A DNA stretch of 36,735 nucleotides from UBA11606 sp049437325 (lineage in GTDB: Bacteria; Actinomycetota; Acidimicrobiia; Acidimicrobiales; Aldehydirespiratoraceae). The stretch lies in contig JBMTIM010000032.1 of assembly GCA_049437325.1 (NCBI GenBank), forward strand, positions 1 to 36,735. The letters run 5' to 3'. The position numbers and the translations under genes are program-made. The notes beneath the pieces were generated by a model. That model saw nothing but the letters and a program-made list of their open reading frames with translations. It did no database searches and had not been told where the DNA came from. Of the stretch, positions 6,986-14,530 are shown in pieces (positions within the stretch are counted from its first letter, which is position 1; each line of letters starts with the position of its first letter).

Positions 6986-8994
6986 GCGTCGCTCCCTTCG
7001 GCGGCCGACTCCATCACGTCGAGCAGAGCTCGCAGCTTCACGGATGTTTCTGCGAGCTCGTCTTCGGGGACCGAGTCGGCGACGATGCCGGCGCCGGAGA
7101 ACAGGATGACCTGCGACTCGTCGACGAGGGCGGACCGCAGCGCCACCCGGAGTTCCCCGTTGCCGTCGAGATCGCACCACCCCACCGGTGCGGCGTACCA
7201 GCCACGATCGAAGTCTTCGTGCTCCCGCAACCACGCAACCGCCGGGTCAGACGGGGTGCCACCGACGGCAGGACTCGGGTGCAGCACGTTCGCCACTCGC
7301 AGGACGTCCATGTCGCTGACTCCGCCGGCACGACGCTCGACCCGAGCCGTGATCGGTGTCCGCAGATGCTGCACTCGGGCGAGCCGCATGATCTCGGGCT
7401 CGTCGGGGGTCTCTCCCACGAGGCCCAGCGTGGCCAACCGGGCGGTGATGTCGTCGACGACGAATTGATGCTCGGACCGAATCTTCGACGATGCGAGCAT
7501 CTCGGCGGCGAGTGCTGCATCGCTCGCATCGTCCGTGCCGGTGCCGATGGTGCCGGCGAGCGCAACGGTCGAAACCTCACGCCCGTCGAGGGTGACGAGC
7601 CGCTCGGGGCTGGCACCGATGAAGGTCCGATCGCCGACACCGAACGCAAAGGTTGCGCACGCCGGAAACCGGTCGACCAGCCCGCCGAGAACAGCGGCGG
7701 TAGCGACGGGACCCCGCACGAGCGTCCGGGCCAGAACAACCTTGTCGAGCGCCCCCGACCGGATCTCGGCAATGCCGTCGGCGACGAGGCGCTCGTAGTC
7801 GGGATCGCTGTCGACGATGTCACCGGCCACGATCTCGCCCACCATCGGCGCAACGGGAGGTGGAGCCGATGCCATCTCTTCGAGTCGGGCTTCGAGCAGG
7901 TCGAGCGCCACCGTCTCGTCGTCGCCCTCTGCGAGTGTCGTGGCGGCAAGCAACCACGAGCCGTCGTATCGGTCGACGACGGTCACTTCGGGCAGGATCC
8001 AGCGGGCGTCGGGGAATCCGGTCCAGTCAGGATCGCGGGTCTGGTTGCCGCACGAGAACGAGAAGCCCCCGACGAGGACCGGCGCCGGCGCGTGGGCCGG
8101 GCCATGCCGACGGATTCGCGCCCCGAGCGCAGCCCGTGCAGCCGACGCAGCCGAAAAGCGGGAGTCACCATGGGGTTCGATGACCTCGGCGGCGCCGAGG
8201 GCAACGAGGGCGAACCCGTCGTCGGGCCGGACCCACAGGGATCGGTAGTGGTCGACTGCAGCGCCGTAGACCGCCACCGGATCGACCCGCTCGTCGAGTT
8301 TTCGGGCAAAGACCACCACACCGCCACCGACCGACGTGTCGTCGCCGAGTCGAGCCAGCGCTCGGGTCCGCAGTGTGCGTTCGAAGTGACTGCCGACGAG
8401 CTGTGACGCCACGGGCACCAGTCGGTGCATGAGGCCGACCAAGTCGTTGCGGTCCCGTCCCTTTGCGTCACTGTTGCGCTTGAACAGTTCGATCGCATCG
8501 TCGACGACGTCTTCGATGTGGGTTGCGTGGCGCATGGCGAGGGCGGTGAGTTCTTCGAGCGACACACCCTCGCTGACGAGCGTGCGGGCAGCGACGAGCA
8601 TGTCGACTGCATCAGCGGCGAACCGTTGCTCGTCGCCGTCACCGACGGGGGTGAGCAGTCCGGCGCTGACGACGACGTCGACGATGAACTCGGGCACGTC
8701 GGCCCGACGGGCGAGCTCACGCCGGTCGAGATCAGGGTCGACGGCATTTTGATCGGCAAGTTCGACGAGCAGCCCGGATGCGTCGGCAGTCGACAGGTCG
8801 CGGATCTGGGCGAGACTGAAGCCCTGCTGGGCGAGGCTCTTGATCTGGCGGATGCGGTCGAGATGCCCGTCGTCGTAGAAGACGCGCCGTCCTTCCCGAC
8901 GCGGTGCGTGCAGCAATTTTTCACGCTGGTAATAGCGCACCGTGTCGACGGCGACGCTCGCGGCATCGGCGAGTTCCTCGACGAGATACTCCAC
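6982..8994 (-). CDS. MerR-type regulator / isochorismate synthase fusion
   Basis: 670 aa in one unbroken frame. Residues 5-67 are a MerR helix-turn-helix (ELADAASVAVDTVRYYQREKL region, then the FSLAQIRDL helix). Residues 92-153 repeat the same layout in diverged form (ELARRADVPEF, then GVSLEELTALA), followed by a helical stretch to about 220. From about 224 to the end is a complete MenF/EntC-type isochorismate synthase, converting chorismate to isochorismate. It has Lys418 (DKVVLAR), ASPE (461-464), LAGTIGTG (479-486), Glu508 (RSEHQ), LHPSPAVGG (571-579) and GWYAAPVGW (598-606). A lone MenF is about 400-470 aa. The start GTG at 8994 is chosen because TAGCAT lies 7 nt upstream and MerR proteins begin a few residues before this helix; TTG at 9015 is the alternative. 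Its stop overlaps menD. Confidence 0.9.
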   Translation of the reverse strand: MEYLVEELADAASVAVDTVRYYQREKLLHAPRREGRRVFYDDGHLDRIRQIKSLAQQGFSLAQIRDLSTADASGLLVELADQNAVDPDLDRRELARRADVPEFIVDVVVSAGLLTPVGDGDEQRFAADAVDMLVAARTLVSEGVSLEELTALAMRHATHIEDVVDDAIELFKRNSDAKGRDRNDLVGLMHRLVPVASQLVGSHFERTLRTRALARLGDDTSVGGGVVVFARKLDERVDPVAVYGAAVDHYRSLWVRPDDGFALVALGAAEVIEPHGDSRFSAASAARAALGARIRRHGPAHAPAPVLVGGFSFSCGNQTRDPDWTGFPDARWILPEVTVVDRYDGSWLLAATTLAEGDDETVALDLLEARLEEMASAPPPVAPMVGEIVAGDIVDSDPDYERLVADGIAEIRSGALDKVVLARTLVRGPVATAAVLGGLVDRFPACATFAFGVGDRTFIGASPERLVTLDGREVSTVALAGTIGTGTDDASDAALAAEMLASSKIRSEHQFVVDDITARLATLGLVGETPDEPEIMRLARVQHLRTPITARVERRAGGVSDMDVLRVANVLHPSPAVGGTPSDPAVAWLREHEDFDRGWYAAPVGWCDLDGNGELRVALRSALVDESQVILFSGAGIVADSVPEDELAETSVKLRALLDVMESAAEGSDA

Positions 8995-9001
8995 AGCCTC
9001 G

Positions 9002-9007
9002 ATGCTA
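9002..9007 (-). promoter_or_regulatory. Predicted leaderless -10 element, men operon
   Basis: TAGCAT on the minus strand, 7 nt before the GTG at 8994. It favours that GTG over the upstream TTG codons at 9015 and 9012 and puts the men transcript start at the codon itself. The palindrome at 9032-9047 would be centred about 45 bp upstream. Confidence 0.55.
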
Positions 9008-9031
9008 TCCAACAATGAGAGCTACTGCTCC

Positions 9032-9047
9032 CAGAGTGATCACTCTG
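9032..9047. promoter_or_regulatory. Perfect 16-bp palindrome, candidate MerR operator
   Basis: CAGAGTGATCACTCTG is a perfect inverted repeat without spacer in the 81-bp region between the fusion gene (minus) and the DUF3097 gene (plus). Relative to the predicted start sites it is centred near -45 for the men operon and near -36 for the DUF3097 gene, where it covers the -35 position. MerR-family proteins commonly bind such dyads in their own divergent promoter region, so the adjacent MerR domains are the obvious candidate ligand. Binding itself is inferred. Confidence 0.65.
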
Positions 9048-9063
9048 AGATTGCTGGAGGCGC

Positions 9064-9069
9064 TACCGT
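9064..9069 (+). promoter_or_regulatory. Predicted leaderless -10 element, DUF3097 gene
   Basis: TACCGT, 6 nt before the GTG at 9076. The palindrome at 9032-9047 overlaps the expected -35 position, so a bound regulator would probably block this promoter. Confidence 0.5.
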
Positions 9070-9075
9070 CGTCAC

Positions 9076-9897
9076 GTGCACGACGGCCCGATCGATCTCG
9101 ACGCAAGCCGGTCACGTCGACCCGACTATCCCATCGTCGCCGCCCGCCGCGGCACGGTGCTCGAGGACCGAACGACTGGCGTCGTCGGTGCACTCATCGA
9201 TTTTGCGCCCCCGCGCCTCGTGCTGCGCGACCGCTACGGCAAGGACCACACCGTCGCCTACCGCGATGGCTCTGTTCGTGCTGCGATCGACGGCAAGGGG
9301 GTACCGTGTCGGCTCGTCGTCCCGACAGACACGACCAGAGCACCGGGCGTCACCGCAAGCGGATCGATCGACGTCGGGGATGTTCCCGCCCGGGTTGCCC
9401 GCGCCAGTCGGCTCTGGGTCGAAGGGATCCACGACGCGGAACTCGTCGAAAAGGTCTGGGGTGCCGACCTCCGTGTCGAAGGGGTGGTCGTCGAACAGCT
9501 CGACGGCGCCGACGATCTCGCCGAGCGTGTCCGTGGCTTCCGGCCCGGGCCGCGCCGCCGGCTTGGAGTGCTGCTCGACCATCTCGTCGACGGTTCCAAG
9601 GAACAGCGCATCGCCGACACGATCACCGATCCGAACGTCCTTGTCAGGGGCCACCCCTACGTCGACGTCTGGCAGGCGGTGAAGCCGTCGGTCATCGGCA
9701 TCGATCGTTGGCCCGACGTACCGAAGGGCCAGCCCTGGAAAGATGGAGTCATCACCGCGCTCGGCGTGAACACGACCCCGGCCGCGTTCTGGAAACACAT
9801 CCTCGGCAAGGTCACGACCTGGAAAGATCTGGAACCACCTCTCCTCGCGGCCGTCGAGGAACTCATCGACTTCGTCGCACCTCCCGACTCCCCGTAG
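9076..9897 (+). CDS. DUF3097 family protein
   Basis: 273 aa. Matches the actinobacterial DUF3097 family, whose function is not established. The central block looks TOPRIM-like: RLWVEGIHDAELVEKVWG (112-129) offers an early Glu116 after a beta-strand, and GVLLDHLVDGSKE (164-176) offers acidic residues Asp168, Asp172 and Glu176 after the next strand. That is the pattern of primases, RecR and OLD nucleases, so a nucleic-acid role is a reasonable guess only. The C-terminal part has a conserved WKHIL/TTWKDLEPPLLAAVEELIDF region. The start GTG at 9076 follows a TACCGT -10 by 6 nt. It is divergent from the MerR-isochorismate synthase gene, 81 bp away, and only 9 bp before the sulfatase gene. Confidence 0.85.
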   Translation: MHDGPIDLDASRSRRPDYPIVAARRGTVLEDRTTGVVGALIDFAPPRLVLRDRYGKDHTVAYRDGSVRAAIDGKGVPCRLVVPTDTTRAPGVTASGSIDVGDVPARVARASRLWVEGIHDAELVEKVWGADLRVEGVVVEQLDGADDLAERVRGFRPGPRRRLGVLLDHLVDGSKEQRIADTITDPNVLVRGHPYVDVWQAVKPSVIGIDRWPDVPKGQPWKDGVITALGVNTTPAAFWKHILGKVTTWKDLEPPLLAAVEELIDFVAPPDSP

Positions 9898-9900
9898 CCT
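9895..9900 (+). promoter_or_regulatory. Predicted leaderless -10 element, sulfatase gene
   Basis: TAGCCT, 6 nt before the ATG at 9907. Its first three bases are the TAG stop of the DUF3097 gene, so the stop codon doubles as part of the promoter. The sulfatase may thus be transcribed separately from its close neighbour. Confidence 0.45.
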
Positions 9901-9906
9901 TCGGCC

Positions 9907-11337
9907 ATGACCCGCCGACCCAACATCGTGCTCATCAACTGCGACGATCTCGGCTACGGCGACCTCGGCTGCTACGGCTCCGAGGTGCACGACACGCCGC
10001 GAATCGATCAGCTCGCAGCCGAAGGCACTCGGCTGCTTTCGTTCTACATGGGGTCTCCGGTCTGCACACCGTCGCGGGGGGCGTTGCTCACCGGCTCGTA
10101 CCCGGCCCGGATCGGGTTCGACGACTTCGACGGACTCCACGTCCTCTTTCCCGGCAGCGCATGCGGCCTTTCCCCGTCGGAGCACACCATTGCGTCGGTC
10201 CTGCAGGACGCCGGGTACGCAACCGAGATCATCGGCAAATGGCACTGCGGCGATCAGCCCGAGTTCCTCCCCACCAACCACGGCTTCGATCGGTGGTTCG
10301 GGCTGCCGTACAGCAACGACATGGGCATCCAGCACGGGTCGAGTCTCGTCGAAGAACACGGCGCCCAGTTGATTGCAGCCGGGTACACCCTCCCACCGGT
10401 GATCCCCTATCCACCGCTCCCGCTCATGCACGACAGTGAGGTCGTCGAGACACAGCCCGACCAGACCATGCTGACCCGGCGCTACGTCGAACGTTCGGTC
10501 GAGTTCATCCGAGAGAACGCCGATCGGCCCTTCTTCTTGTATTTCGCACACATGCATGTGCATCTTCCGCTCTATGTCGAAGACACCTTCCACGAGGGGT
10601 CGCGCAATGGGCCGTACGGCGCTGCGGTTCATGCAATCGACTGGGCGACCGGTGTCGTCATGGACGAACTCGAGGCACAGGGTCTCGTCGACGACACCAT
10701 CGTCGTCTTCACCAGCGACAACGGTGCGCTCTGCCGACCCGGTGAGGGCAGCAACGGCCCGCTCCGCGGCAAAAAAGGACGCACGAGCGACGGCGGGATC
10801 CGGGTGCCCGCCATCGTCCGGTGGCCCGGGATCGTCCCGGCCGGTGTCGAGTGCGACGAACTCCTGACCGCCATGGACCTGCTCCCGACCCTGGCGGGCT
10901 GGGCCGGCACCGCAGTACCGGACGACACAATCATCGATGGACGCGACATCGCTCCGGTCCTCACCGGAGGTGCTGCATCCCCCCACGAGACCTTCGCCTA
11001 CTACAGCGGCACGATGCTCGAGGCCGTGCGCAACGACCGTTACAAGCTCCGTCTGGTTCAGCGCTCGGGCCGTGAGCGCACGGTCATCGCCGAACTCTTC
11101 GACCTCCGAGCCGACATCGGCGAGACCACCGACATTGCGAAGGAGCATCCCGAGGTGGTCGAGCAGCTGCAGGCCGCCGCTGAGCGGTTCCGAGCCGAGC
11201 TCGGTGATGGGGTCGTCGGGGTGACTGGGAGCGGGTGCCGACCGTCCGGTCGGGTCGAGGTGGCCCGTCCCCTCGCCCGTCTCGGTGACGACCATCCCAT
11301 GATGGTTGCCGAGTACGACCTCAGCGACCGAGGCTGA
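9907..11337 (+). CDS. Type I sulfatase (arylsulfatase family)
   Basis: 476 aa. Alkaline-phosphatase-superfamily sulfatase that hydrolyses sulfate esters. The modification motif CTPSRGALLTG has Cys53 as the residue expected to become formylglycine, so a formylglycine-generating enzyme must exist elsewhere in the genome. Metal ligands are visible at Asp13 and Asp14 (NCDDLGYGD) and at Asp271 and Asn272 (TSDNGA). GKWHCG (110-115) supplies the conserved Lys and His. The sulfate donor cannot be named from sequence. I see no signal peptide; MTRRPNIVLINCDD starts directly with the core strand, so the enzyme is predicted cytoplasmic, unlike many secreted sulfatases. It is 9 bp after the DUF3097 gene. 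Confidence 0.93.
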   Translation: MTRRPNIVLINCDDLGYGDLGCYGSEVHDTPRIDQLAAEGTRLLSFYMGSPVCTPSRGALLTGSYPARIGFDDFDGLHVLFPGSACGLSPSEHTIASVLQDAGYATEIIGKWHCGDQPEFLPTNHGFDRWFGLPYSNDMGIQHGSSLVEEHGAQLIAAGYTLPPVIPYPPLPLMHDSEVVETQPDQTMLTRRYVERSVEFIRENADRPFFLYFAHMHVHLPLYVEDTFHEGSRNGPYGAAVHAIDWATGVVMDELEAQGLVDDTIVVFTSDNGALCRPGEGSNGPLRGKKGRTSDGGIRVPAIVRWPGIVPAGVECDELLTAMDLLPTLAGWAGTAVPDDTIIDGRDIAPVLTGGAASPHETFAYYSGTMLEAVRNDRYKLRLVQRSGRERTVIAELFDLRADIGETTDIAKEHPEVVEQLQAAAERFRAELGDGVVGVTGSGCRPSGRVEVARPLARLGDDHPMMVAEYDLSDRG

Positions 11338-11371
11338 CCCTCGACGACGAGCCGGTGTCACTCCTCCTGCC

Positions 11372-11377
11372 TACGAT
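11372..11377 (+). promoter_or_regulatory. Predicted -10 element, addB-like gene
   Basis: TACGAT, 9 nt before the ATG at 11387, predicting a 5' leader of only two or three bases. It supports this start over an upstream in-frame ATG at 11306 that overlaps the sulfatase gene. Confidence 0.4.
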
Positions 11378-11386
11378 CGGGCACGG

Positions 11387-14300
11387 ATGACCATCGACAT
11401 CACGACGACTCCCTACGGCAGCCGTGCGCACGACGCACTCGCAGCCGCGATCGACCGGCACAAGGCCACCGACCGGCTTGCACCGGTGTCGGTTGTCGTG
11501 TCGTCGAACCAGGTCGGGATCGCCGCCCGCCGTGCCCTCGGACGCCGCCGAGGAGTTGCTGCCGTCACTTTCCTCACCCCCTATCGGCTGGCAGAACTCC
11601 TCGGCGCAGGAGCGGTCGCTGCCGGCGGTCGTCGCCCCGTCTCCACCCCCGTTCTTGCTGGGGCGGTTCGAGCTGTCTTGGCAGAGGATCCTGGCCACTT
11701 CACCGGAGTCGAGCAGCACCCGGCGACCGAGCGGGCACTCGTGCGGGTCCACCGAGCGCTCTCGGAGGTCGGTCCGAGCGGCCTCGACCGTCTGGCGACC
11801 CAGTCCACCCGGACGGCCGACGTCGTGCGAATCCATCGGGCAGTTCGTCGACGAATCCGCGAACGCTTTTCCGACGAACACGACCTCGTCGAGGCTGCCG
11901 TCGCCACCATTCCCGGCATCCCACCCGTTCTTCGCGATCTCGGTCCGACGATCGTGTTCCTGCCCCAGCGCCTTTCGTCGAACCAGGCCCGCCTGCTCGC
12001 CGTGCTCGGCGAGCACCACCCGATCACACTGATCGCCGGCGTCACCGGCGATACCGAGGCTGACGCTGCGGTACGACGGTCGGCGACGATGGTCGGCGCC
12101 ACCTGGCCGGGCACCATGGCGCCACCGACCGCAGTTGCAGCCCGAGCCTTGAGTGTGTCGGATGCCGACGACGAGGTGCGACACGCTGTTCGCTACGTTG
12201 TCGACGCGACCAGATCCGGTACCCCCCTGGAACGCATCGCGATCCTCTACGGCACTCGCGATCCCTACGCCCGGCTGCTCGCCGATGCTCTCGACGCCGC
12301 CGAGATCGACTGGTTCGGGGCCTCCGTGCGTACTGCAGACACCTCGCTGCTCGGTCGCTCACTGCTCGCCCTGCTCGCTCTCCCCGACCACGACCTCTCC
12401 CGCCACGATGTCGCTGCCTGGCTCGCCGGCGCACCGATCCGAGGGAACGACAACCGACCTGCACCGGTTGCGGCGTGGGAGCGCGCCTCTCGCGCCGCCG
12501 GCGTCGTCTCCGGGATCGACCAATGGCAGCACCGACTCACCCGTCTGGCCGACGATCTCGACAGCGACGCCGATGCCGCCGAACGCGACCCCGAACTCGA
12601 ATGGCGAGCGGCTCGGCTCCGCGGCAACGCCGAGTCGGCCCGCTCCCTCGCTGCGTTCGTCGCCGGCCTCGACGCCGCACTCACACCCGGTGGCAGAGGT
12701 CGAACCTGGTCGGGGCTCGCAAGCTGGTGCCGCTCACTGGTGCGCACGTATCTCGGCGGCGAGCGCTTGCGAACCGACTGGCCGGTCGAAGAGCAGGCTG
12801 CCGCACAACGCGTTGATGCGGCGATCGACCGACTCGGCGATCTCGACGGCATCGACCCCGATCCGTCCCCTGCCGCCTTTCGCCGGGCCCTCGAGCTCCA
12901 ACTGGCCGACGACCTCGGCCGGCACGGCACCTTCGGCCATGGGTTGCTCGTCGGTCCGGTGTCGCTCGGCCTGGGCGTCGAACTCGACGAGGTGATCGTC
13001 GTCGGGATGGCCGAGGGGTCGTTCCCGGCCCGCCGCCGAAACGATCCGCTCCTTCCCGATCGCGTTCGCGCCACCGTCGGTCCCGATCTCCCCCAACGTG
13101 CCGATCTGGTCCACGACGATCATCGAGCCCTGCTTGCCGTTGTCGCCGCAGCCGAGCGCACCACCTATACGTTCCCGCGCGGCGACCTGCGCCGAAACGC
13201 AGCGCGTTCGCCGTCGCGCTGGCTCCTCGACGCAACCGAACACCACGACGGTGTTCGCCCGTCGGCCGAGGACCTCGATGCGCTCACCGGTCAATGGCTC
13301 CGGGAGGTGCCGTCGTTCGTCGCCGGTCTTCGAACCAGCGATTTCCCCGCCACCGTCACCGAGTACGACCTGCGGTCACTGCTCGATCACGTCGAAGCCG
13401 GCAATCGCTTCTCGCCCGATCTCGTTCCATCCGACCGACCGGCCGTGCGACGTGGTGCCGAACTCCTCACTGCGCGACTCTCTGCCGCCTACACCCGATT
13501 CGACGGCAATCTCGCAACCGACGGCGACCTGCGTGGTGTCACCATCCCCCACCCCCGCACCCCCGGTCATGTCACATCTGCAACTCGGCTCGAGGCCTGG
13601 GCGAGTTGTCCGCATGCGTACTTCGTGCGTCACATCCTGGGCGTCGGACCCGTCGAAGACCCGGAGGAGCAGTACCGCCTCTCACCGCTGGTCCGTGGTT
13701 CACTCGTCCACGACATCCTCGATCGCTGGATTGCAGAGGCGATGGCCGACGGGGCGGTTCCTGCACCGGGCCAACCGTGGCCACAACGATCTGTCGAGCG
13801 CCTTCACGAGATCGCCAACGAAGAAGCGGGCAAACTCGAACGGCGAGGCCTGGTCGGGCGGCGGGTCTACTGGGGCCACGACAAGCAGGTCATCCATCGC
13901 GATCTCGAGACATTCGCCCGTTTCGACGACCGCCAGCGAGCGGCGTACGGAAGCACACCGATCGCAACCGAATTGCCGTTCGGCATGCCGGGGTCGATCA
14001 CCCCACCGGTCGGGGTCGAGCTTCCCGATGGCGGGTCGATCACCATTCGCGGCGCCATCGATCGCGTCGACCGCACGTCCGGCGACGGTGTGCTCGTCAT
14101 CGACTACAAGACGGGTTCACAGCGTGGGTACAAGGGGCTCAGTCCCGAGAATCCAACGCCGGGGGGCACCCATCTGCAGCTCGTGCTGTACGCCCTCGCC
14201 GCTCGCTCCATCCTCGGTACCCACGCCAGCGGCGAACGCGGAACCTACTGGTTCGTCACCGATCGAGGAGAGTTCGAGGCGGTCGGCTACGACGTCGATC

Positions 14301-14530
14301 CCTCGATCGAGCACACAGCCCTCACCACCGTCGAACGCATCGCCGACGGCATCGCGGCCGGCCATTTCCCTGCCCGCCCGGCCAAGCCGACAACCCGACG
14401 GTGGGTCGACTGCATCTTCTGCGAGCCCGACGGCCTCGGACTCGGACATCAGGACGCAGATTGGCGCCGCAAACACACCCAGCCGGACCTGGCCGACTAT
14501 GTCGATCTTGTGGGAGACGACCGTGGCTGA
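11387..14530 (+). CDS. AddB-like PD-(D/E)XK nuclease subunit
   Basis: 1047 aa. Likely the partner subunit of the helicase-nuclease encoded next, a RecBCD/AddAB/AdnAB-class machine that resects double-strand breaks. The N-terminal half resembles the inactivated UvrD-like part of AddB: the first strand (VSVVVSSNQVG, about 33-43) leads into a loop with no GxGK[T/S], so it should not hydrolyse ATP. The C-terminal RecB-type nuclease shows RGSLVHDILDRW with the conserved His, then VIDYKTG with Asp906 and Lys908, and LQLVLYALA. Cysteines at 741, 1009 and 1012 (CPHAYF, CIFC) match three of the four Fe-S ligands of AddB; the fourth position is Gly. Its stop overlaps the helicase start by 8 nt. Confidence 0.82.
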   Translation: MTIDITTTPYGSRAHDALAAAIDRHKATDRLAPVSVVVSSNQVGIAARRALGRRRGVAAVTFLTPYRLAELLGAGAVAAGGRRPVSTPVLAGAVRAVLAEDPGHFTGVEQHPATERALVRVHRALSEVGPSGLDRLATQSTRTADVVRIHRAVRRRIRERFSDEHDLVEAAVATIPGIPPVLRDLGPTIVFLPQRLSSNQARLLAVLGEHHPITLIAGVTGDTEADAAVRRSATMVGATWPGTMAPPTAVAARALSVSDADDEVRHAVRYVVDATRSGTPLERIAILYGTRDPYARLLADALDAAEIDWFGASVRTADTSLLGRSLLALLALPDHDLSRHDVAAWLAGAPIRGNDNRPAPVAAWERASRAAGVVSGIDQWQHRLTRLADDLDSDADAAERDPELEWRAARLRGNAESARSLAAFVAGLDAALTPGGRGRTWSGLASWCRSLVRTYLGGERLRTDWPVEEQAAAQRVDAAIDRLGDLDGIDPDPSPAAFRRALELQLADDLGRHGTFGHGLLVGPVSLGLGVELDEVIVVGMAEGSFPARRRNDPLLPDRVRATVGPDLPQRADLVHDDHRALLAVVAAAERTTYTFPRGDLRRNAARSPSRWLLDATEHHDGVRPSAEDLDALTGQWLREVPSFVAGLRTSDFPATVTEYDLRSLLDHVEAGNRFSPDLVPSDRPAVRRGAELLTARLSAAYTRFDGNLATDGDLRGVTIPHPRTPGHVTSATRLEAWASCPHAYFVRHILGVGPVEDPEEQYRLSPLVRGSLVHDILDRWIAEAMADGAVPAPGQPWPQRSVERLHEIANEEAGKLERRGLVGRRVYWGHDKQVIHRDLETFARFDDRQRAAYGSTPIATELPFGMPGSITPPVGVELPDGGSITIRGAIDRVDRTSGDGVLVIDYKTGSQRGYKGLSPENPTPGGTHLQLVLYALAARSILGTHASGERGTYWFVTDRGEFEAVGYDVDPSIEHTALTTVERIADGIAAGHFPARPAKPTTRRWVDCIFCEPDGLGLGHQDADWRRKHTQPDLADYVDLVGDDRG
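14512..14516 (+). promoter_or_regulatory. Shine-Dalgarno site that fixes the helicase start
   Basis: GGGAG, 6 nt before the GTG at 14523, inside the end of the addB-like gene. It favours this GTG over an in-frame ATG at 14499 and shows that overlapping internal genes use Shine-Dalgarno initiation. Confidence 0.55.

Noticed and set aside
8995..9015. TTG start at 9015 (or 9012) for the MerR-isochorismate synthase fusion
   Set aside because: It would place the predicted -10 inside the coding region. The GTG at 8994 fits both the TAGCAT spacing and the usual N terminus of MerR proteins, so the longer form is only a second choice.
9112..11361. Minus-strand open frame of about 750 codons opposite the DUF3097 and sulfatase genes
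   Set aside because: The plus strand carries clear family motifs (CTPSR, TSDNGA). The minus frame has no recognisable domain and follows from GC-skewed third positions.
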